From the NCBI GenBank assembly GCA_023301765.1, contig JALZUC010000028.1, forward strand, positions 1 through 64,000: 64,000 nt of DNA, written 5' to 3'. The notes under the pieces are model-generated. The model was not told the DNA's origin and did no database searches. It worked only from the letters and a program-made list of their open reading frames with translations. Below, one piece after another: positions 7,985 to 16,614 of the stretch. The position numbers and the translations under genes were made by a program. The number at the start of each line of letters is the position of its first letter. Position 1 is the stretch's first letter. The DNA comes from Akkermansiaceae bacterium (GTDB lineage Bacteria; Verrucomicrobiota; Verrucomicrobiia; Verrucomicrobiales; Akkermansiaceae).

Positions 7985-8631
7985 GATGGAGTTTGGGAGC
8001 CCGTTATAACGGGTAGAGGTTCATTTGCAGTACGTTCGTATGCCTCTTTAAATGACTCAAGAGCGCGGTAGTAGCGCATCTTGGCTGCAGAGACTCCTAT
8101 ATCGGTGACATCAGATATCTCCTGCAGTGTCATTCCAGATACATACTTGTAGACAATTATTTCTCTTTCCTTGGGTTTTAGTTGATTAAGGGCTTCGTGA
8201 ATGTGGGCTTTTTTATCAGCGGCGCGATCGTCTTCAAAGTTACTTTTAGGTAGCTCTTCTTTAGCATGATCTTCGTAAGCTTCTTGAACTTCGCGCTTTC
8301 TTATAATCTTACTGATGCGGTTTCGGCAGTAATTGTGCACAATTTTATACAACCAAGTTTTAAAAGCTGACCTCCCCTCGAACTGGTGGAGCTTATGGAA
8401 CACTTGTAAAAGCGAGTCTTGAGCCACTTCTTCGGCATCTTCAGGGGAGCCTAAAAATTTCATACAAAGATTGTAAACCAACCCCTCATGACGCCTTACC
8501 AGCACTCTGTAAGCACTCAGTTCGTGAGGCAACTGTTCTTTACACAACTCTACTAGCTCTTCGTCTGAGAGCTTATCAAGATCCCCCTCATTTTTATCGG
8601 AGGAAGAAGTATTACGTATATTTAACGTCAC
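7981..8631 (-). CDS. RpoE-type ECF sigma factor
   Basis: The 216-residue protein shows sigma region 2 (LVYNLCMKFLGSPEDAEEVAQDSLLQVFHKLHQFEGRS split over the -10 binding helices, FKTWLYKIVHNYCRNR) and region 4 (LKPKEREIIVYKYVSGMTLQEISDVTDIGVSAAKMRYYRALESFK). The start at 8631 is GTG with no strong Shine-Dalgarno site; no ATG precedes region 2, so GTG is preferred. It heads the operon with the small protein and the channel, and is divergent from the DUF1549 gene. Confidence 0.9.
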   Translation of the reverse strand: MTLNIRNTSSSDKNEGDLDKLSDEELVELCKEQLPHELSAYRVLVRRHEGLVYNLCMKFLGSPEDAEEVAQDSLLQVFHKLHQFEGRSAFKTWLYKIVHNYCRNRISKIIRKREVQEAYEDHAKEELPKSNFEDDRAADKKAHIHEALNQLKPKEREIIVYKYVSGMTLQEISDVTDIGVSAAKMRYYRALESFKEAYERTANEPLPVITGSQTPS

Positions 8632-8750
8632 TTTCTGGCTGCCTATTAAAGCATTTGCCTAGCTGGGAGCAATAAATTTATAACAATGAAAAAATTAAAA
8701 AGCTCTCAACGTATAGGATTACTCTACAAATAGAATAAAAATTTATATTT

Positions 8751-8780
8751 TTGACCCCTGAAAAATCACAACTATATTAT
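8751..8780 (+). promoter_or_regulatory. Sigma-70-like promoter for the DUF1549 gene
   Basis: TTGACC at 8751-8756 and TATTAT at 8775-8780 are separated by 18 bases, about 30 bases before the ATG at 8810, in an A/T-rich divergent intergenic region. An alternative -10 (TATAAT, 8778-8783) overlaps with a longer spacer. Confidence 0.5.
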
Positions 8781-8809
8781 AATGAACTAGCTAAATACAG
8801 AATTCCTCT

Positions 8810-10831
8810 ATGAAACCTATCGTCACGTCTTTACACACTATCATATTTCTAGGAGTCAACTTATACGTATTTACCACAGTGTCAGCTAAACCGCTCACTC
8901 CGGACAAAGTCCGTATTTCCAGCCGTGGCATAGATCAATTAGTAGCCTCGTATTTAAAAGAAAAAAAGGTGGCTGCTAACCCCATCATCGATGATGCCAC
9001 CTTCCTCAGGCGTTCTTACATTTCGATTAACGGCCGTATCCCAACCTCCGCTGAGGCTAGAAAATTCCTTACTGATCCGGCCAAAGGTAAACGTGAAACC
9101 TTAGTAGATACTCTGATAGAATCACGCGGCTATAAGAGCCAGATGTTTAATTTTTGGGCTGATCTTTTAAGACTTAATACCAATCAGGAAAAATTTGGTC
9201 TTGGCTGGCATAACTGGATCCTTAAATCCGTAGAAAACAACAAGCCTTATAACAAGTTTGTAAACGAAATGCTCTCTGCTGAAGGCCTACCTTCTAAGAA
9301 TCCCGCGGTAGGCTACTATCTCCGAGACCGTAACATGCTACTCGATAATGTAAGTAATAGCGCACAGATCTTTCTTGGAACGCAGATTGGCTGCGCTCAA
9401 TGTCACGATCACCCGTTTGATGACCTTACCCAAAAGCAGTATTACGAATTTGCAGCTTTCATAGGAGATACCAGCTATAAAAGCGCCGCCGCCGAACATA
9501 TGCTCAACCGTATGACTGAGCACTCCATGGGGAAAACTGGTGCAAAGCCCCGCTCTCTTGCCAAAAGCTTTAGTAAAAAAGAGGCCAAAAAACTAAAAAG
9601 CGACTACGCCTCCACATTCCGCTATTTTAAAAGAAACTCCACCAGCACTGACTCTGGAAAAACACTACGCCTTCCTAAAGACTACAAGTATAATGATGGG
9701 AAGCCAGGTGACCTAGTCACCCCCCAGACTATCTTTGGCGAGCCGATCAAGCTCACCTCCACGCAAGACAAGCAGCAGGCATTTGCAGACTGGATCACCA
9801 GCTCGAAAAACCCGCGGTTTACCAAGGTGATCGTTAATAGACTATGGGCCAAGGTATTTGGCAGAGGCATCGTGCGATCACTAGATGATTGGTCAGAAAC
9901 CACTAGAATTTCACACCCAGAGCTACTCGACTACCTCTGTGAAATAATGAAATCCTCCAACTATAATGTGGAGCAATTCCTACGCGTCCTTTACCATACT
10001 CGTTTATTCCAGACTGCCGTCACCGTAGATGAAGCCAAATCCAGCGGTAGCTATGACTTTCACGGCCCATTACTACGCCGTATGTCCGCTGAGCAGATCT
10101 ACGACTCCCTCACTGTCCTACAGGAGGGCAATGTCGATGACCTACAAAATCACGACATCAAAGATAAATGGGAAAACTACGTCAAAAACGTAGAAACATT
10201 CTTTAAGATGTCCGTCCCAGAGCTCATCAAGCTAGATAAGACCGTAGATAACCGTGAAAAAGAAATCTATGCCCAACGATCCACTGTGAGAAAACTCAAA
10301 CTCGAGATTGCCAAAGCTGAAGGCACTGGGGATACCAAAAAGCTTAAAACCCTCAAAAAAAACCTCAGCAGCCAATACGCGAAAAACAAACAATTTATCT
10401 ATAAAAATGGGGATGATACCATAACCATGCTCACCGTCCAGCAACTGAAAGCCAAAGGCAGTAAAGCGGCCCTGCGATCCTCGCAAAAACCTGCCCCTGC
10501 TAAGCCGGGCACCTTCATCCGCCAGTTTGGCAGCTCAGACCGTGCTATCACCAATGCTTCACACACACAGGCATCTATCCCTCAAGCTCTATCACTCCTC
10601 AACGGTAAAACCATAGATGCCCTAACCTATAAGAAAACCGCACTCGCCAGAGGCTTAGTTCAAAATAAAAGTTCATCTACTAGACTAGAGCACCTCTACC
10701 TCTCTATCTATAGCCAGATGCCCAGTGAGGCAGAACGCCAGCGCTATGAACCCATGATGCAAAGCTCAAAGACAATAAAAACCCTCATCAAAGCCATGCT
10801 GAACTCCAAGCGATTTCTCTTCGTTCAATAA
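8810..10831 (+). CDS. DUF1549/DUF1553 secreted protein (planctomycete-cytochrome-associated type)
   Basis: The 673-residue protein has a signal peptide (to about AKP, residue 28), a DUF1549 domain with RRSYISINGRIPT and the conserved CAQCHDHPFDDL motif near residue 196, and a DUF1553 domain with NPRFTKVIVNRLWAKVFGRGIV and LRVLYHTRLFQT. Unlike many relatives it has no N-terminal cytochrome (PSCyt1) domain. A charged coiled-coil-like insert lies at about 480-530. These proteins are always found beside DUF1501 genes in Planctomycetes and Verrucomicrobia; the CxxCH could bind heme. The biochemical role is not known. It is followed 32 bases later by the DUF1501 gene. Confidence 0.88.
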   Translation: MKPIVTSLHTIIFLGVNLYVFTTVSAKPLTPDKVRISSRGIDQLVASYLKEKKVAANPIIDDATFLRRSYISINGRIPTSAEARKFLTDPAKGKRETLVDTLIESRGYKSQMFNFWADLLRLNTNQEKFGLGWHNWILKSVENNKPYNKFVNEMLSAEGLPSKNPAVGYYLRDRNMLLDNVSNSAQIFLGTQIGCAQCHDHPFDDLTQKQYYEFAAFIGDTSYKSAAAEHMLNRMTEHSMGKTGAKPRSLAKSFSKKEAKKLKSDYASTFRYFKRNSTSTDSGKTLRLPKDYKYNDGKPGDLVTPQTIFGEPIKLTSTQDKQQAFADWITSSKNPRFTKVIVNRLWAKVFGRGIVRSLDDWSETTRISHPELLDYLCEIMKSSNYNVEQFLRVLYHTRLFQTAVTVDEAKSSGSYDFHGPLLRRMSAEQIYDSLTVLQEGNVDDLQNHDIKDKWENYVKNVETFFKMSVPELIKLDKTVDNREKEIYAQRSTVRKLKLEIAKAEGTGDTKKLKTLKKNLSSQYAKNKQFIYKNGDDTITMLTVQQLKAKGSKAALRSSQKPAPAKPGTFIRQFGSSDRAITNASHTQASIPQALSLLNGKTIDALTYKKTALARGLVQNKSSSTRLEHLYLSIYSQMPSEAERQRYEPMMQSSKTIKTLIKAMLNSKRFLFVQ

Positions 10832-10863
10832 TTCCTTATTTACCACCTCTAACAAATACCGTC

Positions 10864-12198
10864 ATGAATGATAACCACTTAAAACTCGATGAGCTATCGC
10901 GCCGTGGATTTCTAGCCACCACTGCAAAGTCATGCTTTGGACTCACCATCGGAGGTGCCGCTTCAAGTTTCTTTACTCAGAGTGCTCAGGCGCAAAAACC
11001 AACAACAAATCCTGCATTACTAGCTACCGGTGGAGGGAAGGCCAAGAGTGTGATCTACCTCTTCATGTCCGGCGGTCTCAGCCATCTAGACACATTTGAC
11101 CCAAAGCCAAATGCACCAGTGGATATCCGTGGAAAAGTAAATGCTATTAACACCAATGTAGCTGGTATCCAGCTAGGGCACTGCCTACCTGAGCTAGCTA
11201 AGCAAATGGACAAAGTAGCGCTCATCCGCTCCATGAACAGCACCCAGGGAGCACATGCACAGGGCCGATACTACATGCGCACTGGCTACACCCCTCGCTC
11301 CAGCATCGTCCACCCCACATCCGGGGCATGGTCTAACAAGCTAAGAAGTGAAACTAAAAATGACATCCCTCCCTACGTCACCGTAAACTGTGGTAATGAC
11401 CACCCAGGTGCAGGGTTTCTACCCAGCGAGTACACGCCCCTCCCGATTGGGGATGCCAGCTCTGGACTCCAAAACAGCGAACGTAGAAAAGGAGTAGGCG
11501 ATGAAGAGTTTCACCATCAGTTAGATTTAAGAAAACAGCTTGATGCAGACTTTGATGCTCGCTACTCAAAGGGTCATAAAAAAGTCCGCGCCTACAATGA
11601 AGCCTTTGAAGCTGCGGTGAAACTCATGAAGAGCAAAGATCTAGAAGCCTTTGATCTCAGCCATGAGAGTAAAGAAACCCACCTACTCTACGGCACGGAG
11701 CGCTTCTCCAAGGGGGTGTTACTAGCCCGCCGCCTCGTCGAACGAGGAGTCCGCTTTGTCGAGGTAGAATATAGTGGCTTTGATTGGCATGCAGATAACT
11801 TTGGGCTCATGGAGGAGCGTATCCCCACTCTTGATCAGGCACTCGCTGCACTACTGAAGGATCTTGAGCTTAAAGGCTTGTTAGACAGCACCCTTGTTGT
11901 ACTCGGCACGGAGTTCGGGCGCTCCCCTGAGATTAATGAAAACTCCGGTAGAAATCACTACCCAAAGGCATTCTCTACCCTCATGGCTGGAGGCGGTATT
12001 AAGGGTGGTCAAGTTTACGGTGGCACAGATGCCACCGGCGGATCCATAACTAAGGATAAAGTTACAGCACCTGATTTTAATGCCACCATTGCCCACGCCC
12101 TAGGCGTGCCACATGACAAGGTCATCATGTCAGACAGCAAGCGCCCATTCAGCATGAGCGCCCGTGAGGGTAACCCGATCACCAAGCTATTTTCTTAA
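10864..12198 (+). CDS. DUF1501 family protein with Tat signal
   Basis: The 444-residue product carries a twin-arginine motif (SRRGFLAT) followed by a hydrophobic stretch, predicting export in folded form. The core belongs to the DUF1501 family in the alkaline-phosphatase/sulfatase superfamily: SGGLSHLDTFDPKP, FVEVEYSGFDWHADNF and LGTEFGRSPEINENSGRNHYPKAFS hold the conserved Asp and His residues. It forms the standard pair with the DUF1549/1553 gene upstream. The substrate is unknown. Confidence 0.88.
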   Translation: MNDNHLKLDELSRRGFLATTAKSCFGLTIGGAASSFFTQSAQAQKPTTNPALLATGGGKAKSVIYLFMSGGLSHLDTFDPKPNAPVDIRGKVNAINTNVAGIQLGHCLPELAKQMDKVALIRSMNSTQGAHAQGRYYMRTGYTPRSSIVHPTSGAWSNKLRSETKNDIPPYVTVNCGNDHPGAGFLPSEYTPLPIGDASSGLQNSERRKGVGDEEFHHQLDLRKQLDADFDARYSKGHKKVRAYNEAFEAAVKLMKSKDLEAFDLSHESKETHLLYGTERFSKGVLLARRLVERGVRFVEVEYSGFDWHADNFGLMEERIPTLDQALAALLKDLELKGLLDSTLVVLGTEFGRSPEINENSGRNHYPKAFSTLMAGGGIKGGQVYGGTDATGGSITKDKVTAPDFNATIAHALGVPHDKVIMSDSKRPFSMSAREGNPITKLFS

Positions 12199-12210
12199 TA
12201 AGAGAAAACC

Positions 12211-12702
12211 TTAGCGGGGGCTGGGTATAAAGCGGATAGTCAGGGGGTAGCGGTGCCATTTACCTTTACTAGCGGCCACACAGGCCATGATCTCACAGAC
12301 TATCTGGCCTATACCAATAATCGCGATAAAGGGCACCATAATAATCGCGCCTATACCCATGGTCAGCACTCCTATAACTATACTTAAAATCACCAGGGCC
12401 ACCGTATAGATAAAGAGGCTGATTATAAAGTTCAGCGCCTCCCTGCCATGGTAATCTACAAATTTAGAACTATCCTTTTTTATCAACCAGATAATCAGCA
12501 CTCCGATAAAGCCGGTTAGCAGGCCGAGGAGGTGCACTAGCATCCCCATCGTTTTATCATCCTCTGTTAGGCCATTGGCATCCACAGTGACACTGACATA
12601 CTGCTGCTGCGGCATAGCTGGCTGAGGGGCTAGGTAGGGATTCGTCTGATCCGCTGCCGGCAGCTCTGGCGGCTGCACTTCTTTAGATGATGGTGTTTCC
12701 AT
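12211..12702 (-). CDS. DUF4870 membrane protein
   Basis: The 163-residue protein has a Pro/Gln-rich N-terminus (about 45 residues) and then a DUF4870/Tic20-like domain: HLLGLLTGFIGVLIIWLIKK with the charged KDSSKFVDYHGREALNF loop and two further membrane helices. It is convergent with the DUF1501 gene. Function is not known. Confidence 0.8.
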   Translation of the reverse strand: METPSSKEVQPPELPAADQTNPYLAPQPAMPQQQYVSVTVDANGLTEDDKTMGMLVHLLGLLTGFIGVLIIWLIKKDSSKFVDYHGREALNFIISLFIYTVALVILSIVIGVLTMGIGAIIMVPFIAIIGIGQIVCEIMACVAASKGKWHRYPLTIRFIPSPR

Positions 12703-12720
12703 AATAATTTAATTCACAGA

Positions 12721-14223
12721 TTAATCATCACTCCCGATGAACTCTACAAGGTCCTTTCTCATCTTTATGAGGTCTGGCTGATTTAAATAAAACATATGCC
12801 CTGCATCATACCACTTTACGGTGATATTCTTACGCTGAGCTTCAGGTAAATTCATGTGGGCTAGTGAGTGGAGAATACCTCCTGGTGGCGTTGCTAGATC
12901 TGTATGACCACACTGCACGAGAACTTTAAGGTGAGGATTATCACGCATCGCTGTAGCTAAGCGTGGAGAGGTATTTACGATGCTGTTTTTAGCCCCCCAG
13001 TTCCAGGGTCCTACACTGGTTAAAATCTCATATGGGCGTTCCTCCACCCAGCCTAAGCCATCTGCCAGGTAGGATAACATGGCAGTGGAAAATGCCCCCT
13101 TAGCCACAGCATAAGATGGATCATAACGCGGGTAACTACCGGCTCTGTCCGCCTCTGCCCAAGCCGTGCGAGCATCAAATCTACCAAGCACAATACCCTC
13201 ACTGCGGAGTAGTTCCTTACGGAAATAAGAGGGCTGGATACGCAGGTCAGTGCGCAGAATAAGGTTCGCCGGCAGGCCTGTTAGCGCGGAGAGCTCAGCC
13301 GCTACCTCTTTACGCTCTGCCTCAGAGAGTGTGTATCCTTTTAATAAAGCTGAGGCATAGGCCCCAGAGGCATACTCGCGCGCTCTTTTTACCAGAGCAT
13401 CACGATCACCCTTAAGCTTCCCGTGGTGATGAGCCACTGCGGTAAAGGCTGGAAGGAATCCGATGTAGGACAGATCATTACCCTCACTAGGGCGGAGGGT
13501 GCGGAAGTCCATCAGGCTGGACAGGAGCACTACACCATTAAGATCCATACCGAAGCGGCTCTGAAGTTCATTAGAGAGGCCAGATGCACGCACACCACCA
13601 TAGCTCTCACCTAATAGATACTTAGGCGAAGCCCAGCGTTTGTTCTCCGTCACCCAGCGGCGGATAAAGTCTCCCACCGACTGTATATCTTCACTTACAC
13701 CGTGAAACTGTGCTTTTTTATCCTCCGCTCTGGAGTAGCCAGTAGAAACGGGGTCAATAAAAACTAGATCAGCGACATCAAGGATAGAGTGTGCATTCTC
13801 ACCTACCGTCACGGGAGGTTTGATAGGCTTGGTGCCATCTGGAGATGTCTCTAGTATACGTGGCCCTAGTGCCCCGAGGTGCAGCCATACCGCTGAAGAA
13901 CCCGGCCCACCATTAAAGGCAAACATCACCGGTCTCTTCCCCATATCTTCAATGTCATTACGAGTATAGGCTACATAGAAAATGGAAGCTCGCGCCTTAC
14001 CGTCATCAGTTTTTAGAACTAGCCGTGAGGTGGTAGCCGTGTAGTCGATCTTTTTCCCATCAATCGTTACGCTAGCATACTTTTTTACCACCTTAGGAGC
14101 CTTAGCATCCTTCATTGGTTTACTTTCTTTTTCAGCTGCTACTAGGGCACTAGGTGCAGTGGCAACAACCAAAGAAAGAAAGAAAGAAAGGGCAGAAAGC
14201 ACGCGTGGAATGGAGGGTTTCAT
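12721..14223 (-). CDS. S10 family serine carboxypeptidase-like protein
   Basis: The 500-residue secreted protein has a signal peptide and the S10 hallmarks: the oxyanion segment NGGPGSSAVWLHLG, the nucleophile elbow GESYGG, an Asp in CGHTDLATPPGG and a His in DAGHMFYLNQPD. All three triad residues are present. Bacterial S10 proteins are probably periplasmic carboxypeptidases. It lies 18 bases upstream of the DUF4870 gene in the same direction. Confidence 0.88.
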   Translation of the reverse strand: MKPSIPRVLSALSFFLSLVVATAPSALVAAEKESKPMKDAKAPKVVKKYASVTIDGKKIDYTATTSRLVLKTDDGKARASIFYVAYTRNDIEDMGKRPVMFAFNGGPGSSAVWLHLGALGPRILETSPDGTKPIKPPVTVGENAHSILDVADLVFIDPVSTGYSRAEDKKAQFHGVSEDIQSVGDFIRRWVTENKRWASPKYLLGESYGGVRASGLSNELQSRFGMDLNGVVLLSSLMDFRTLRPSEGNDLSYIGFLPAFTAVAHHHGKLKGDRDALVKRAREYASGAYASALLKGYTLSEAERKEVAAELSALTGLPANLILRTDLRIQPSYFRKELLRSEGIVLGRFDARTAWAEADRAGSYPRYDPSYAVAKGAFSTAMLSYLADGLGWVEERPYEILTSVGPWNWGAKNSIVNTSPRLATAMRDNPHLKVLVQCGHTDLATPPGGILHSLAHMNLPEAQRKNITVKWYDAGHMFYLNQPDLIKMRKDLVEFIGSDD

Positions 14224-14361
14224 GGTAAAACAGAGTTAGTTACAGATTTATTTACTTGGTTATTTAGTTTGTTCCAGCCTGATTCTTCAAAGTTTGCTCT
14301 TTCCGTAGCGGATATGCTCCGTAGTGTTTCCACACAAGTCCATCGCCCTTGTTTGTTCTAC

Positions 14362-15279
14362 ATGCGCTGTTTTTATTCATCAGATCTAGATCTTGATCTC
14401 CCAGTAAACCATCCCTTCCCCATGGATAAGTTCTCTGTGAGTAGAGATATGTTACTCGATAAAGGCATTCTCGCCCCGGAGGAAATCATCGATGTCACAC
14501 AGACAGATCTCCATGTGCTTAAACGTGTGCATGATAGTGACTACCTTGCTAAAATCTATCACGGCGCCTTAGACAAGCGTGAGCAGATCGCGCTTGGTCT
14601 CCCAGCAGATCCTAAGCTCTTTGGCCGCTGCGCTACCGAGGCGGAGGCCACACGCCAGACCTGCCACGCAGCCCTCTCAGAGGGTGTCGCCGTCTGTCTT
14701 GCAGGAGGTACTCACCATGCCTTTAAAGGCCGCGGTGAGACATTCTCAGTATTTAATGACGTCGCCATCGCCGTGCGTGATTTACAGGAGAAAAAACCGG
14801 GGATCCGTATCATGATCGTGGATACAGATGCTACTCAAGGTAATGGCACTAACAGCATCTTACACGATGACCCACGCGTCTACACCTACTCCATCCACGT
14901 AGGTCAGACGGCCAATACTAATACCCGTGTTAATGGTAACATGGACGTAGAAACAGTGCGCTACGTGGAGGGGGAAATGTATCTTAAACAGCTCTTCACC
15001 TCCCTGGCAGGAGCTCTTGATGTCTTTCACCCTGATCTTGTCATCTGGGTAGCAGGAGTGACCAATCACTCAAATGATCTGTTAGGAAATATGATGCTTA
15101 GTATAGCAGATATGCAACGCCGTGATGACGTTATCATCCGCGCCTTCATCAAGAACCGCATACCCCTAGCGATCCTCTACGGAGGTGGCTATAATCGCCA
15201 GCCAGAGCTCACTGCCAAGCTGCACAGAAATACCGTGGCCTCTGCTAAGAAAATCGCAACCGAGTTTGGTAAAGGTTAG
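14362..15279 (+). CDS. Histone deacetylase-fold protein with altered zinc site
   Basis: The 305-residue protein (start ATG at 14362, giving MRCFYSSD, where relatives begin; an upstream TTG at 14269 and ATG at 14314 are in frame) belongs to the HDAC/AcuC superfamily. It keeps GGTHHAF (H118, H119), the DxDxxQGNGT core and the GGGY tyrosine (Y277). However, the zinc ligands are changed: DxDxH reads D154-T-D156-A-T158, so His is Thr, and AGxD reads AGVT, so the third-ligand Asp is Thr234. Two of three ligands are therefore missing. The fold is well supported; deacetylase activity is doubtful, and a non-catalytic or different role is possible. It is monocistronic and divergent from the S10 gene. 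Confidence 0.85.
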   Translation: MRCFYSSDLDLDLPVNHPFPMDKFSVSRDMLLDKGILAPEEIIDVTQTDLHVLKRVHDSDYLAKIYHGALDKREQIALGLPADPKLFGRCATEAEATRQTCHAALSEGVAVCLAGGTHHAFKGRGETFSVFNDVAIAVRDLQEKKPGIRIMIVDTDATQGNGTNSILHDDPRVYTYSIHVGQTANTNTRVNGNMDVETVRYVEGEMYLKQLFTSLAGALDVFHPDLVIWVAGVTNHSNDLLGNMMLSIADMQRRDDVIIRAFIKNRIPLAILYGGGYNRQPELTAKLHRNTVASAKKIATEFGKG

Positions 15280-15283
15280 ATCA

Positions 15284-16591
15284 TTACGGCACCACGATAT
15301 TATCTGAGGTCATTATTTCCTTATTCAGGGTCTCATCAGGAAACGACAGCACACGCGTTTTAGGGTCAAATTTAAAAGCCCGCTCAGTCAGCAGATCCAC
15401 TGGCGGCACATCTCCTGCTGCAATAGCAAAGGCAGCATCGTAGCAGCGATAGAGTGCCTGAGCCCTTATCAATCCATTAGCATAAACACTATAAGCAACA
15501 CCTTGATAAACGTCGAAACACTCTAAACCCTTCGGAGATAAATCACGGCTCGTCTTATATCGCCATAGCTCATGATTCCCTCGCCAAAAGCCCATTGGAC
15601 TACACCATTCACAGCGCTGCATTGCCCATTTTGTGGCAATCGCCATCTCGTCATACATGTCTTCTAAATCCACTACCTCCCGTCCGCCTACTTTTTCAGG
15701 ATCATAATCCATCAGTGGTATCACAAAACCTCGCATCCCCGTATAAAAGTCCCCACGTAGAACAGTGGCAAATGATTTATTAGTCACAGGTTTTAATTCT
15801 TTTCTCCAGTGCCTCAGCTCATCTGCATTCAGATTTAACTGTGGAATCACCTCATTAAAAGCAGTAGCATAAACAGTTAATTGCCCAAGAACCCCCACCG
15901 CTTCATGTGTCAAGGATGGCACTTCAATACTCGTATGATGCCGCGCTATCCCCAGTGTCGCTTGTAAGCTTTCCAAGGCTCGCGGCCCATCACCTTTATC
16001 AGCAGCCACCCGCGCATCTGCACAAAGTAGATCCATCGCTGCTTTCGCAAAGCTAATTGTGACAAATTGAAATCTATACGCTCCCACCCCAGCGGCAGAT
16101 TGCCTTTTGAGCAGACCTATCCGCCTTATTTCATTCATTAGCTCTTTTTTACTCAGCAAAAACTCCTGCACCGTTAAGCTATCCCAAGTATCGCTACCGG
16201 ATATCATCTTGCAGATATCATCTGGCATTTCGATACTGGCATATCCAACATGGGGTACATCCTTCCCGTGGCTATCTAGTAAGTCCAGCCACTGAAGAAA
16301 ACCATTTTCGCTAGGAGGCACACTCTGCCACTTTGGCCTAAGCTCGGGGTGATTCATCAATACCTTCTCCATCACACGATCATACGCAGTATAGAGCCGC
16401 TTTGCTTCCGCATGATCAGCGGGATCAGTAGATGCGTAGAGCTGATGCACACTTGGCCCTCCCTCTCTGGTCTTCTCCCCCAACTTCAGCCCACTACGGT
16501 GAATGCCATACCAGCTTATACCCACTACTAGTGTGAGTAGCGCTAGCCCTAGCATTACACGCGCCTTTATTGATTTCATAAATTTTTTCAT
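15284..16591 (-). CDS. Membrane-anchored protein of unknown function, paralogue 1
   Basis: About 435 residues from ATG at 16591 (GTG at 16606 also in frame). An N-terminal basic stretch and one membrane helix (VMLGLALLTLVVGISWYGI) are followed by a large extracytoplasmic domain with no recognised catalytic motif. A downstream paralogue-wide segment reads Y(R/-)CYDAAFAIAAGDVPPVDLLTERAFKFDP. It is a tandem duplicate of the gene at 16615-17916, ending 5 bases from the convergent HDAC-like gene. A pseudopilin-like or secreted verrucomicrobial family is possible, but no function can be assigned. Confidence 0.75.
   Translation of the reverse strand: MKKFMKSIKARVMLGLALLTLVVGISWYGIHRSGLKLGEKTREGGPSVHQLYASTDPADHAEAKRLYTAYDRVMEKVLMNHPELRPKWQSVPPSENGFLQWLDLLDSHGKDVPHVGYASIEMPDDICKMISGSDTWDSLTVQEFLLSKKELMNEIRRIGLLKRQSAAGVGAYRFQFVTISFAKAAMDLLCADARVAADKGDGPRALESLQATLGIARHHTSIEVPSLTHEAVGVLGQLTVYATAFNEVIPQLNLNADELRHWRKELKPVTNKSFATVLRGDFYTGMRGFVIPLMDYDPEKVGGREVVDLEDMYDEMAIATKWAMQRCEWCSPMGFWRGNHELWRYKTSRDLSPKGLECFDVYQGVAYSVYANGLIRAQALYRCYDAAFAIAAGDVPPVDLLTERAFKFDPKTRVLSFPDETLNKEIMTSDNIVVP
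16486..16562 (-). repeat. 77-bp near-identical copy in paralogue 1
   Basis: This segment matches 17802-17878 with only two differing bases out of 77 by eye. It encodes the membrane helix and the HRSGL segment of both paralogues, whereas the rest of the two genes is far less similar, suggesting recent gene conversion or duplication at the 5' ends. Confidence 0.85.
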
Positions 16592-16614
16592 AGCTTGTAT
16601 TATCACGGTAACCT

